Shown: positions 1-8,358 of the stretch, one piece after another
How the letters are laid out: every line of letters begins with the position of its first letter
Numbering within the stretch: position 1 is the stretch's first letter
NCBI GenBank assembly: GCA_009776445.1
Contig: WRNV01000018.1
Location: forward strand, 1-33,679
DNA: 33,679 bases
From: Oscillospiraceae bacterium
GTDB lineage: Bacteria; Bacillota; Clostridia; Oscillospirales; Oscillospiraceae
Reading direction: 5' to 3'
Program-made: the position numbers and the translations under genes
Notes under the pieces: model-generated
Told to the model about the DNA's origin: nothing
The model's database searches: none
The model's input: the letters and a program-made list of their open reading frames with translations, nothing else

Positions 1-153
1 GCTCCGCACACAAGTTTTGACAATTGTACAAGTTTTCACCGCAGTACCAGTGCGTTGCCTGTAACCAACCTGTGTTTTTGGATGCCCACTGAACAGTTTC
101 TACTGCTCCTGGAATAATTTAAAAAAGTGCTCCTGGAATAATTTAAAAAAGTG
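1..153. other. Left-edge region, no confident gene
   Basis: The minus strand has an open frame of about 40 codons running off the left edge, rich in Trp and Cys. It is closed on its 5' side by a stop near position 121 and has no usable start codon. It could be a fragment of a neighbouring or decayed gene, but no family is recognised and it is not called as a CDS. The right part holds the tandem repeat listed separately. Confidence 0.3.
104..151. repeat. Two tandem copies of a 24-bp unit
   Basis: A 24-bp unit beginning TGCTCCTGGAATAATTT occurs twice head to tail (104-127 and 128-151) with no mismatch. It abuts the promoter-like sequence at 154-182, so it could be a regulator-binding site, or simply a recent slippage duplication. 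Confidence 0.8.
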
Positions 154-182
154 TTGACATAGTGATAGACATATGATACACT
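154..182 (+). promoter_or_regulatory. Candidate sigma-A promoter for the M24 peptidase transcript
   Basis: A perfect -35 box TTGACA (154-159) is followed after 17 bp by TACACT (177-182), a 4/6 match to the -10 consensus. Transcription would start near 190, giving a leader of roughly 240 nt ahead of the peptidase gene at 433. The two 24-bp repeats lie directly upstream. Confidence 0.5.
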
Positions 183-230
183 CCCCAATAATTTAGACGT
201 GTGTTTGCAACGAGGAATAGGAGTTTTTGG

Positions 231-347
231 ATGTTGAAGCGCTTATTTGCCGGTTTAATTAGCGTCATTAGCGAGATAATTCGGATTATTCGAATTAGTC
301 TCGTAGTATTGATTGGTCCTTTTTGGCAAACCGGCGATTGCGTGTAA
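231..347 (+). CDS. Possible 38-residue hydrophobic small protein
   Basis: ATG at 231 is preceded by AGGAG with 7 nt spacing, and the frame closes with TAA at 347. The predicted peptide begins MLKRLFAGLISVISEIIR and continues with a hydrophobic stretch ending in a short polar tail, so it could form one membrane helix with a positively charged N-terminus. It lies between a promoter-like sequence and a terminator-like hairpin, so it may be a leader peptide or an independent small membrane protein. No family is recognised. The same DNA also contains an inverted repeat around 273-302, so it may instead be a structured leader without coding function. Confidence 0.4.
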   Translation: MLKRLFAGLISVISEIIRIIRISLVVLIGPFWQTGDCV

Positions 348-378
348 GTTAATGTAAAACAAAATTACTGTTTTCGTA

Positions 379-412
379 ACTGCTGCGATTTTCGGATTAC
401 AGCGGTTTTTTA
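379..412 (+). terminator. Terminator-like hairpin in the leader
   Basis: ACTGCTG (379-385) can pair with CAGCGGT (400-406), seven pairs including one G-U, followed directly by a run of T to about 410. It stands between the small ORF and the ribosome binding site (GGAGGA) of the peptidase gene, the position expected of an attenuator. The stem is short, so the call is tentative. Confidence 0.35.
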
Positions 413-432
413 TTAGGCGTTTTGGAGGAGCT

Positions 433-1647
433 ATGAACGAGAATATCGAAACATATAAAAACGTGCCAAAGGGCGAACTGGATGATAGGATGAAGCGGTT
501 CATGAGCGCGATGGATAAAACATATCCTGATTGGGGAATGTGCGCGGTAGTCGGCGCTGTCAATATGTATTACCTTACAGGAACCATTCAAGACGGGACG
601 CTTTTGATTGAACGTGGGAAAAGCGCGACGCTTTGGGTACGAAGATCTTATGACCGCGCGGTCTTGGAATCGGAATTCCAGGATATTAGGCGCATGGGCA
701 GCTTCAGGGATGTCGCCCCGAATTACAAATCTATTCCGGAGACGCTTTACCTTGACATGTCAGAAGCAAATATGCAGTGGTATAGATTTTTAACAAAGTA
801 TATGCCGTTTAAAAAAACACTCCCTGTTGACGCTATTCTTCTTAAAACGCGTTCGGTAAAAAGTCAATACGAAATCAAGCGAATGCGGAAAGCCGGCGGC
901 GCTGTTAGCAGACTACTTAGGGAGGAAGCGCCGCTTCTTATGCGAGAAGATATGTCTGAGGTGGATTTAGGCGCGGAGTTGTTTTCGTTGTTTTTAAGAA
1001 ATGGACATCATGGTATAACCAGGTTTTCCATGCATAACGTTGACCCGCTGCTTGGACATGTCGGATTTGGCGAGAGCACCTTCTATCCGTCGGTATTCAA
1101 CGGAGCGTCCGGTCAAGTTGGGTTGTGCCCGGCGGCGCCAGTTCTCGGCAACCGCCAAATAAAGCTGAAACACGGCGACCTTGTTTATATAGACGTTGTT
1201 TTTGGAGTGGAAGGTTACAATTCCGACAAGACGCAGGTCTATAGTTTCGGTAAACGTCAATCCGCGTATGTGGAAGATGTTTACCGCCACTGTATTGAAC
1301 TTGAAAAACTGGCTGTATCAATGTTGCGCCCGGGGACAAAACCGTCTGAGATTTACAACGCGGTACTCAAAGTAGTACAGCCAAAGCTTCGTGAGTGTTT
1401 TATGGGGGCTGCAGGGCGTACTGTTCCATTCCTAGGGCATGGAACAGGTTTGTATGTAGACGAATGGCCGGTTATTACCAACGGCTTTGACGATCCGCTG
1501 GAATGCGGCATGACAATCGCAATTGAACCAAAATTCGGAATTGAAGGCGTAGGGATAGTTGGCAGTGAGAACACATATCTGATAACCGAGCAAGGAGCGG
1601 AATGCATGACCGGAGGCATTGAAGAGATAATACTTTGCCCGGTTTGA
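433..1647 (+). CDS. M24 family metallopeptidase (Xaa-Pro peptidase-like)
   Basis: A predicted cytoplasmic dinuclear-metal peptidase of the creatinase/prolidase group, 404 residues, which in this family removes residues next to proline or hydrolyses Xaa-Pro dipeptides. The N-terminal ~140 residues form the variable creatinase-type domain; the pita-bread domain follows. The five expected metal ligands are visible: Asp in YIDVVFG, Asp in NSDKTQVY, His in FLGHGTGLYVDEWP, Glu in AIEPKFG and Glu in GSENTYLI. The ATG at 433 has GGAGGA 5 nt upstream. It is followed after 38 bp by the acetate-transporter-like gene, with which it may be co-transcribed. Substrate specificity cannot be read from the sequence; a relative acting on a non-peptide substrate is possible. 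Confidence 0.9.
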   Translation: MNENIETYKNVPKGELDDRMKRFMSAMDKTYPDWGMCAVVGAVNMYYLTGTIQDGTLLIERGKSATLWVRRSYDRAVLESEFQDIRRMGSFRDVAPNYKSIPETLYLDMSEANMQWYRFLTKYMPFKKTLPVDAILLKTRSVKSQYEIKRMRKAGGAVSRLLREEAPLLMREDMSEVDLGAELFSLFLRNGHHGITRFSMHNVDPLLGHVGFGESTFYPSVFNGASGQVGLCPAAPVLGNRQIKLKHGDLVYIDVVFGVEGYNSDKTQVYSFGKRQSAYVEDVYRHCIELEKLAVSMLRPGTKPSEIYNAVLKVVQPKLRECFMGAAGRTVPFLGHGTGLYVDEWPVITNGFDDPLECGMTIAIEPKFGIEGVGIVGSENTYLITEQGAECMTGGIEEIILCPV

Positions 1648-1685
1648 ATATATAAAATAAAAGTATAAAAGAGGAGATTATCAAA

Positions 1686-2297
1686 ATGGAAAAAAACACA
1701 CAAGCAACAACGACCCCAAAAGAATGGGCAAACTCAACCCCTGCCGGGCTGGTCGCGCTGTCGGCTGCCTGTGTCTGCTTCTTCGCCTTCTTAACCGGCC
1801 GCGTATCGACTGCCGCCATGCCGCTAATTGGTTGCTGGCTACTTGGCGGATTTGTTATTCAGGTCGTTGTTGGGCTGCTTGACTTGAAAAACGGTAATTT
1901 ACCGGGTGGAAATACTTTCCTGTTTTTCAGCGCGTTTTTCATGCTGGCAAGCGGACTGGAAATGTTTTTCAAGTATAACGCCATTAGCGCCGGAGCCCCA
2001 CTGGATGGCAGAGTGGACGGTTTTGTATGGATGACGCTCGCAATAGTGTTGTTGCTATGGACGCCGGCTTTCTTTGCTAAATTCAGCCTTCTATCCATCG
2101 TTGTAGCTCTGCTGGACGTGGCTCTGCCATGTATTGCGCTGCATGACCTCAAGGTGCTGTCGACGGGAGCTGACAAAGTTGTGACCTATATCGCCGCTTG
2201 GGCGTTATTGTCATCCGGCGCGGTGGCAGTTTATCTTTGCTCGGCTTTGGTTGTCAATACGGCGTATAAGAAAACAAAGTACCCACTGCCGAAATAA
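1686..2297 (+). CDS. GPR1/FUN34/YaaH (SatP-type) acetate uptake family membrane protein
   Basis: A 203-residue polytopic membrane protein with about six hydrophobic segments. Family landmarks are recognisable though degenerate: NSTPAGL near residue 16 replaces the usual NPAPLGL, GGFVIQ matches the GGxxQ element, and GNTFLFFSAFF matches the GNTF-x-TAF segment. Members move acetate or succinate with protons, or act as acetate channels. The start ATG has GAGGAG upstream, and the gene lies 38 bp downstream of the M24 peptidase. Its 3' end converges on the thioesterase gene 13 bp away. The substrate is inferred from the family only. Confidence 0.75.
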   Translation: MEKNTQATTTPKEWANSTPAGLVALSAACVCFFAFLTGRVSTAAMPLIGCWLLGGFVIQVVVGLLDLKNGNLPGGNTFLFFSAFFMLASGLEMFFKYNAISAGAPLDGRVDGFVWMTLAIVLLLWTPAFFAKFSLLSIVVALLDVALPCIALHDLKVLSTGADKVVTYIAAWALLSSGAVAVYLCSALVVNTAYKKTKYPLPK

Positions 2298-2310
2298 TTC
2301 TAATTGTTAT

Positions 2311-2790
2311 TTAGAAATTTTCTATCCGTCTTTTCATGATAAACTCGTGCCGTTTCTCACCCGCCGCCCATTCCAACTTTTGTTCTTCGGTTTCCAACAG
2401 CAAAGTGGGGACCGGTACGGGTTTTTCGTTTTCATCAAGCGCAACCATGACGACGTATGCCCTGTTGATCATTCTGCGCTCACCAGACAGGTTTTCGGCG
2501 TAAGTATCGACTCTCACTTCAACAGATGATCGACCGATGTAGGTTACGCAGCCGATCAACACTATCGTCTCGTTGATATAAGCCGCAGCCTTAAAATGCA
2601 GGTTGTCAATGGAAACAGTGATTGTTTCCCGGCCGGAATGGCGCCTTGCCACCACTGCCGCGACGATGTCGATCCATTCAACCAGGCGTCCGCCAAATAA
2701 CCGACCAGATCCGTTTATGTCGCCGGTCATGATGATCTGAACCTGTTCTGTCATAGAGTCGGATACTCGTTTTATTTTGTTGTCCGCCAT
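2311..2790 (-). CDS. Acyl-CoA thioesterase, hotdog fold (YciA/BACH type)
   Basis: A 159-residue hotdog-fold protein predicted to hydrolyse acyl-CoA to free acid and CoA in the cytoplasm. The family motif is present: NGSGRLFGGRLVEWIDIVAAV, with the helix Asp that is the usual catalytic residue, followed by the VSIDNLHFKAAAY strand and the YVVMVALDENEKPVPVP segment typical of YciA-like enzymes. The ATG at 2790 has GAAAGG about 8 nt upstream. It lies 48 bp downstream of the ligase gene on the same strand, so co-transcription is possible although the functions are unrelated. Chain-length preference is unknown. Confidence 0.85.
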   Translation of the reverse strand: MADNKIKRVSDSMTEQVQIIMTGDINGSGRLFGGRLVEWIDIVAAVVARRHSGRETITVSIDNLHFKAAAYINETIVLIGCVTYIGRSSVEVRVDTYAENLSGERRMINRAYVVMVALDENEKPVPVPTLLLETEEQKLEWAAGEKRHEFIMKRRIENF

Positions 2791-2838
2791 TGCAAATGAC
2801 CTTTCTGTCTTGCTTTCTAACTTAGCGACTTGCTGTAT

Positions 2839-4821
2839 TTACAAAGAACCTGTTCGGCTAAAGTCTGCCAGCATCGCGTCGAATTCCGCCTCGTCGAGTA
2901 TCCTGACGCTAAACTGGCGCGCTTTGTCCAGCTTGCTGCCAGCATTTTCGCCGACGATAAGAAAGTCAGTGTTTTTACTGACGGACGAAGCAGGATTCGC
3001 GCCAAGCGAGAGCAGCTTCGCCTGGATCCCGTCGCGGGTGTAGTTTATGAGTTTGCCTGTGGCGACAACGGTTTTTCCACTGAATGGGTTGGCTATTTGC
3101 GCCGAATCGTCGTTTATTTCGTTTATAATGAAAGTAATGTGTTTGAGCAATGGGCGCCAGAGCTTTTCTTCCTCTTGGTCGGAGTACCAGGCGTAGATGT
3201 TGTCATTCATAGTCTGCCCAAAATCCTTGAGCTGGGTGAAATCGAAGCCGTTCACGATCGCCTGTTCGAAAGCGTCCCAGTCCCCGCTGAAATATGCGTC
3301 CAAAATCCTACCGGAGCTGCGCCCTACCATAGGGATACCAAGGCCGGCGATGAATTGGCTGAGAGTACAGCGGCGGCGCGATTCTATTGTGGAGGTAATG
3401 CGGTCAAAGAGCTTTTCACCGAAACCGGGAACGGCGATAAACTGCTCGCGATATTGCTTTAGTTCATACAGATCCCCATAATTCTTTATCCAACCTTTGC
3501 CGATAAAAACCTCAAGCCGTTTTTCGGATAAATCGGGAATGTCCATCCGAGTCTTGGAGCAAAAATGGACGAATTTGCGTATCAGCCTGGCAGGGCAGGA
3601 AAGGTTCTCGCAATATAGCAGCCGTGTGCCGCTGTCTGAGGTTTTGATAGCCAGTTCGGATTTGCAGCAAGGACACTGCGTTGGATATGACAAAGTACCG
3701 CTCTTTGTAATGTTCTCGGCAAGCTGTGGGATTATCTGGTTAGCCCTGTATATCTTCACCCGATCGCCGATCCCCAAGCTGAAGCGATCCATGACGTCAA
3801 GGTTGTGCAGATACGCCCGGTTTACAGTGGCACCGTCGATGACGGTGTCCTCGAAGATCCCGGTCAGGCTGACCATACCTGTTCTGGTAGTTGACAGTTC
3901 TAAACCGAGGAATGTTGTTTCAAATAATTCGTCCTCCCATTTGAGCGCGATAAGCCTGTTCTCGTGGTGACCTGTGGCACCTAGAGACTGGCCGTATGCC
4001 AGATCGTCATATTCTATGATCAGGCCGTCAACCGGATACTGGAACGATTTTGGGTCAAAAAGCGCGAGCGTTTCAAAGATACACGCGCTATCGGCGCCCT
4101 CAGGGACGGCTCGGCTTTGTACTACGCTAAACCCATTTTCGTTGAGCATATCGAACTGCCCGGTTTTGCTGGGAGGGCCGCCGTCTACGATCTCAAAAGC
4201 GATGAATTCCAACATCTGCTCCTTCGTTTTACCGGCGTCAAGCCGCCTGATGGAACCAGCCGCAAGGTTGCGCGGATGGGAATAGGGTTCCTCTGATGCG
4301 GCGTTTACCCTGTTGAAGTTTTCCCAACTGATAATACCCTCTCCGCGTACTTCAAATGGCTCAGTATGGGGTATTGAAAGAGGCACATTGGCCATAACGC
4401 GCGCCGAGTGCGTCACATCCTCGCCGATCATGCCGCCCTCGCCGCCTCGCGTAAGGGCTTGTACAAGCCGACCGCCGTCGTAGCGCAGCACCAACGTAAG
4501 CCCATCGAGTTTCCAGGATACCACAGCGCCTCTCCCACCGATGAAGCGAACCACTTCGTCAGGCGACTTTGTCTTCTGTGCTGACAGCATCGGTTTGGTG
4601 TGTCGAACTTGTACCAAGCCTTCCAGTACCTCGCCGGAAGTTTTCTGTGTGGGGGAACCCGACAGCACGATCCCGGACGACCGTTCCAGCTCAGCGAGCC
4701 TCTCATAGAGCGCGTCGTACTCCCGATCAGACATGATTGGATCGTCGCGCTTATAATAAGCGATGTCAGCCACCACAAGTTGGCTAACCAGTTCCTGCAT
4801 AGTTTCAACTATCTGACTCAT
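2839..4821 (-). CDS. ligA: NAD-dependent DNA ligase, LigA family, divergent form
   Basis: Seals DNA nicks using NAD+. Domains in order over 660 residues: the NMN-binding Ia region with SDREYDALYERLAELE; the adenylation domain with nucleotidyl Lys104 in WKLDG; the OB fold; a four-Cys zinc finger (CPCC ... CENLSC, ~380-408); helix-hairpin-helix repeats; and a C-terminal BRCT domain (~577-650). The ATG at 4821 is preferred over one 27 codons upstream because AAGGAG lies 8 nt before it. Oddities: motif IV reads PVDGLIIEYDD, where canonical LigA has DGVVIK, so the motif Lys is Glu; Ia has PMLSAQKTKS instead of PMLSLxxxF. It may be an accessory second ligase rather than the replicative one; the window cannot decide. 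Confidence 0.88.
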   Translation of the reverse strand: MSQIVETMQELVSQLVVADIAYYKRDDPIMSDREYDALYERLAELERSSGIVLSGSPTQKTSGEVLEGLVQVRHTKPMLSAQKTKSPDEVVRFIGGRGAVVSWKLDGLTLVLRYDGGRLVQALTRGGEGGMIGEDVTHSARVMANVPLSIPHTEPFEVRGEGIISWENFNRVNAASEEPYSHPRNLAAGSIRRLDAGKTKEQMLEFIAFEIVDGGPPSKTGQFDMLNENGFSVVQSRAVPEGADSACIFETLALFDPKSFQYPVDGLIIEYDDLAYGQSLGATGHHENRLIALKWEDELFETTFLGLELSTTRTGMVSLTGIFEDTVIDGATVNRAYLHNLDVMDRFSLGIGDRVKIYRANQIIPQLAENITKSGTLSYPTQCPCCKSELAIKTSDSGTRLLYCENLSCPARLIRKFVHFCSKTRMDIPDLSEKRLEVFIGKGWIKNYGDLYELKQYREQFIAVPGFGEKLFDRITSTIESRRRCTLSQFIAGLGIPMVGRSSGRILDAYFSGDWDAFEQAIVNGFDFTQLKDFGQTMNDNIYAWYSDQEEEKLWRPLLKHITFIINEINDDSAQIANPFSGKTVVATGKLINYTRDGIQAKLLSLGANPASSVSKNTDFLIVGENAGSKLDKARQFSVRILDEAEFDAMLADFSRTGSL

Positions 4822-4857
4822 ATTTACGCTCCTTAACGTTCTGTTTGCTAGTATAAT

Positions 4858-4886
4858 TTGACGCTTGCCAATTGCTATGATAGTAT
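4858..4886 (+). promoter_or_regulatory. Candidate promoter of the amidohydrolase gene
   Basis: TTGACG (4858-4863) is followed after 17 bp by TAGTAT (4881-4886) in the 98-bp divergent gap between the ligase and amidohydrolase genes. The predicted start near 4893 gives a short leader to the ATG at 4920, which has AGAGGG upstream. Confidence 0.45.
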
Positions 4887-4919
4887 CATATTGAAATAAC
4901 ACAAAAGAGGGTATTTATA

Positions 4920-5714
4920 ATGATTGTAGATTTCCACGCGCATATCTTTCCTGACCAATTAGCGCCTAGAGCGCTGGAGAAACTAAGGCACACTTTGATC
5001 GGCGAGTACTTCCCGACCAGCGACGGGACAGCCGCAGGATTAATAGAAAAAATGGACGCATGGGGAATAGACGTCTCAGTAGTCTGCCCCGTCGTCACCA
5101 GGCAGTCGCAAGTGAAAAGTGTAAATGAATGGCTGGCGAGCATCCAATCGGACAGGCTCGTCTGCTTTGGCGGGATTTACCCGCATGACAGCGACTACAA
5201 GACGGATATTGATTATATAACTAGCTTGGGACTCAAAGGTTTGAAATTTCATGCGGAGTACCAGGATTTCGTCGTTGACGACAAATATATGCTGAAAATC
5301 TACGACTATGCGCTGAGCAAAGGGTTGATACTTCTGCACCACGCCGGATTCGACCCGGGATTCCCGCCCCCGTTTAAGAGTTCTCCGCGCCAATTCGCCA
5401 ATGTTATGAGCGCGATGCGCGGAGGGGTCATAGTCGCGGCACACTTGGGCGGTCATGACCAATGGGACGATGTGGAGGAATACTTGGTGGGCAGCGGGAT
5501 TTATCTTGACACATCTATGGGATTCGAATTTTTTCCACACGAACAGTTTATGAGGATCGTCGAAAAACATGGCGCGGACAAAATCCTGTTCGGCTCGGAC
5601 GCCCCGTGGAGCAACGCCAAAACCGAGGTCGAAGCGCTGATGTCCCTCGATCTACCGCAGGAGGCAAAGGATGCCATACTGGGCGGCAACGCGAAAAGGA
5701 TACTTGAACTTTAG
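4920..5714 (+). CDS. Amidohydrolase family (TIM-barrel, Amidohydro_2) metal-dependent hydrolase
   Basis: A 264-residue cytoplasmic TIM-barrel hydrolase or decarboxylase. Visible metal-site elements: HAH at residues 6-8 right after the first strand, His111 in LKFHAEYQ, His175 in AAHLGGH and Asp227 in FGSDAPW, the pattern of the ACMSD/2-pyrone-dicarboxylate/uncharacterised amidohydrolase group. The length fits the small members of this group. It is divergent from the ligase gene and convergent with the ABC-transporter ATPase gene 20 bp away, so it forms its own transcript. The substrate is not predictable; small aromatic or hydroxylated carboxylates are common in the family. Confidence 0.85.
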   Translation: MIVDFHAHIFPDQLAPRALEKLRHTLIGEYFPTSDGTAAGLIEKMDAWGIDVSVVCPVVTRQSQVKSVNEWLASIQSDRLVCFGGIYPHDSDYKTDIDYITSLGLKGLKFHAEYQDFVVDDKYMLKIYDYALSKGLILLHHAGFDPGFPPPFKSSPRQFANVMSAMRGGVIVAAHLGGHDQWDDVEEYLVGSGIYLDTSMGFEFFPHEQFMRIVEKHGADKILFGSDAPWSNAKTEVEALMSLDLPQEAKDAILGGNAKRILEL

Positions 5715-5734
5715 TTGGTCAAAACAACAAAAGA

Positions 5735-6478
5735 CTACCCGTTTATAAATCGGGTTAAGAAATCTTTTGTTTCCTGCTTTTGGGGATTTTGGAAAATCTG
5801 TTCAGGAGAACCTTCTTCCCAAATCACGCCGTCTTGCATGTAAACTACGTGGGATGAAACATCCCTCGCGAACGCCATTTCGTGCGTAACAATTATCAAT
5901 GTCAGCCCCTCAGTCGCAAGCTTTCGGATCACGGCGAGAACCTCTCCGACCATCTGCGGGTCGAGCGCGGAAGTTGGCTCATCGAAGAGCAGTATCTCAG
6001 GCTCCATCGCGAGGGCTCGCGCAATAGCGACGCGCTGCTGCTGTCCGCCAGACAATTGCCTCGGCCGCGCGTTTATGAAAAGGGACATTCCAACCTTGTC
6101 GAGGTAATCCATGGCTGTCTTGCGAGATGTTTCTTTATCTTTTTTTAAGACGCGGCGCGTACCAACCATGCAGTTGTTTAAAGCTGTCATGTTATAAAAA
6201 AGGTTAAAATTCTGGAACACCATCCCAACCTTGGCGCGATAATCCGATACCCTAATCTTTTGTGACGCGATGTCCTCGCCATGAAACAGGATTTCACCGC
6301 CGGTCGGTATCTCAAGCATGTTTATGCATCGCAGAAGTGTTGATTTTCCGGAACCTGACGCGCCAATAATACAGGTTACGTCGCCCTTTTTAATAGAGAA
6401 ATCTATATCCTTTAAGACTTCGTTGCCGCCGAAACTCTTTACTAGGTGTCGCACTTCAAGTATAGTAGCAGCGCTCAT
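5735..6478 (-). CDS. Polar amino-acid ABC transporter, ATP-binding protein (GlnQ type)
   Basis: A 247-residue ATPase that powers import through the adjacent permease. Complete motifs: Walker A GASGSGKSTLL, signature LSGGQQQRVAIARA, Walker B ILLFDEPTSALD and the switch His in IIVTHEM. It is the last gene of a three-gene set; its ATG overlaps the permease stop by 4 bp, indicating translational coupling. A short inverted repeat, ACCCG/CGGGT (5737-5741 and 5751-5755), followed on the sense strand by a T-rich stretch, overlaps the 3' end and may be a weak terminator. The family transports glutamine, glutamate, cystine, arginine or histidine; the actual substrate is unknown. Confidence 0.95.
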   Translation of the reverse strand: MSAATILEVRHLVKSFGGNEVLKDIDFSIKKGDVTCIIGASGSGKSTLLRCINMLEIPTGGEILFHGEDIASQKIRVSDYRAKVGMVFQNFNLFYNMTALNNCMVGTRRVLKKDKETSRKTAMDYLDKVGMSLFINARPRQLSGGQQQRVAIARALAMEPEILLFDEPTSALDPQMVGEVLAVIRKLATEGLTLIIVTHEMAFARDVSSHVVYMQDGVIWEEGSPEQIFQNPQKQETKDFLTRFING

Positions 6479-7263
6479 CGCCTCACATCCTCCTGGTATG
6501 AGATCATTCCGCTGGTGTGGGCAAGTGAGTCGCGGGTAGCAAGGTCGTAGCTCTTGCTACCCTCCATCTTTTTTTCAATTACGCGCAACACCCTTGAGAA
6601 GAACAGCGTCATCGCCAAGTACATGACCATCGCAATGGTATATGTCTCAAAATAGCGCCAATACGCGCCAGAAACGCTTTTAGCTTGGAACATGAGCTCG
6701 ACGACGCTGATTACAGAGAGCACACAAGTGTCCTTGATGTTGATGATTAGGTTGTTGCCTATCTGAGGCATTATGTTCCTCAACGCCTGCGGCATTATAA
6801 CGCTCGTCATCGTTTGGAAATGAGTCATGCCAATGGCTTTAGCGCCTTCGGTCTGACCGGGGTCGATAGACAGTATTCCGCCGCGCACAGTTTCAGCCAT
6901 ATAGGCGCCTGTGTTTATCGATACGATCAGAAACGCCGCCGGCCACATCATCATAAACACGCCGAGCATCCTTAGTCCGTAATAAATAAACATCGCTTGT
7001 GCCATCATTGGAGTACCCCGGAAAACTTCGATATATATACCAAGTATAATTCTGACGAAGCGCAAGAGTGTTTTTTTCAGCGGATGGCTGTTTTGCTCGA
7101 TTGGTATTGTGTTGATCACGCCGATCGCCAGTCCTATGAGGCAACCGGCGGCAGTCCCAACAAACGCAATTATCAATGTGGTGCCGGCGCCTCTGAGAAG
7201 CGATACGCCGAAATTCGTAAGTATGTATTGGATCCATTCAAAAAAAGTCCCCGGGGTGTTCAT
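6475..7263 (-). CDS. Polar amino-acid ABC transporter permease (HisM/GlnP type)
   Basis: A 262-residue inner-membrane permease with about five helices and the EAA-loop element GAKAIGMTHFQTMTSVIMPQ (~residues 140-160) that docks on the ATPase. Family features such as the N-terminal GAGTTLIIAFVGT and EVFRGTPMMAQ segments are present. It starts 8 bp after the binding-protein stop with GAGG 6 nt upstream and ends in a 4-bp overlap with the ATPase gene, so the three genes form one operon. It presumably acts as a homodimer because only one permease gene is present. Confidence 0.93.
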   Translation of the reverse strand: MNTPGTFFEWIQYILTNFGVSLLRGAGTTLIIAFVGTAAGCLIGLAIGVINTIPIEQNSHPLKKTLLRFVRIILGIYIEVFRGTPMMAQAMFIYYGLRMLGVFMMMWPAAFLIVSINTGAYMAETVRGGILSIDPGQTEGAKAIGMTHFQTMTSVIMPQALRNIMPQIGNNLIINIKDTCVLSVISVVELMFQAKSVSGAYWRYFETYTIAMVMYLAMTLFFSRVLRVIEKKMEGSKSYDLATRDSLAHTSGMISYQEDVRR

Positions 7264-7271
7264 ATCATTCC

Positions 7272-8102
7272 TCAGTCCATCTCAAGCGGCTGGACTTTGA
7301 TCGCCTCATCCATCTTTTCCTCGAAATCGTCGACGGTCAGTCCCTTCAGCGCGTTATTTAGCAGATCCAACAACTCGGTATTGCCCTTTTTCAGAGATAT
7401 GCCAATATTGATTTCTTCGTCGGAAACACTAAAATTATCATCTAATCCTGTAAAATCCAAAAGCTTCAGTTCAGGATAAACCGATGTTGCGGCCATCGCC
7501 GTCGGCAAATCAGTTACAACAAGGTCGCACGCGCCAGACACGAGCGATACCATCATAGCCGGGGCGGTTTCCATAGCCGGAAGTATATTAGCGTTTGATA
7601 CTTGCGGTAAGCACACGTCATACCATACCGTATTGAGCTGCGAAGTGCAAACAGCACCTGAAAGATCAGACAGGCCGGCTGCTCCTGCAAAACGCGAATC
7701 CCCTCTGACAAGGCAGACTATCGAGGCATAGTAATATGGCGTTGTGAAGTCAAGGGTCATAAGACGCTCTGCGGTGATCGACTGACCGGCAATGGCACAG
7801 TCGATGGTCCCTGACATGACGGCAGGCGGTAAACTATCCCAGTCCATCTTATGTATTTCAAGTTCATATTCAATTTTATCGGCAAGATACTTTGCCATGA
7901 TAACATCATAACCATAAGCAAAGTCCCTGCTATCCTTGATTGGTACTGCGCCATTTGCGTTTGTCGGCTGCGTCCAGTTATATGGCGCATAAGCGCACTC
8001 CATACCCACACGCAATACCTTCTTGCCGCCTCCCTGTCCCGCGCATCCGGCGAGACACGCTAAAGCAAGAAGCATAGCGGCTATTCTAATAGTTCTTCTC
8101 AT
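7272..8102 (-). CDS. Amino-acid ABC transporter substrate-binding lipoprotein
   Basis: An extracytoplasmic solute-binding protein (SBP_bac_3 type) of 276 residues. The N-terminus has basic residues, a hydrophobic stretch and a lipobox LAGC, making Cys20 the likely lipid-modified residue. The mature part starts with VLRVGMECAYAPYNW, close to the usual entry strand. The ATG at 8102 is chosen over a GTG at 8111 because AAAGG then sits 8 nt upstream. It is the first gene of the importer operon, and the 256-bp gap to the divergent E1-like gene should hold its promoter. The ligand cannot be named from the sequence. Confidence 0.92.
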   Translation of the reverse strand: MRRTIRIAAMLLALACLAGCAGQGGGKKVLRVGMECAYAPYNWTQPTNANGAVPIKDSRDFAYGYDVIMAKYLADKIEYELEIHKMDWDSLPPAVMSGTIDCAIAGQSITAERLMTLDFTTPYYYASIVCLVRGDSRFAGAAGLSDLSGAVCTSQLNTVWYDVCLPQVSNANILPAMETAPAMMVSLVSGACDLVVTDLPTAMAATSVYPELKLLDFTGLDDNFSVSDEEINIGISLKKGNTELLDLLNNALKGLTVDDFEEKMDEAIKVQPLEMD

Positions 8103-8358
8103 TTTTATCACCTTTCGAAATTTTATTGATATTTAGTGTGGCAATCCAGATCCGGTTTTGCGACCCAAACGCCATCACTTGGATATCGTACCACCAAACC
8201 CTGTTTATTACAACAATAAATAACAATGATAGTTGAGATATGGGCATAATTGTGCTACTGTATTTATATCCGAGGGCATCTTTACGTTGCGAATGCAGCA
8301 TGCCGTGTGATATCCTTGCGCGCGGTTGTATGTATATTTGTAAACAGGAGGGTTTAAA

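Noticed and set aside
1..121. Minus-strand Trp/Cys-rich open frame at the left edge as a transposase fragment
   Set aside because: No start, only about 40 codons, and no motif that can be assigned to a transposase family.
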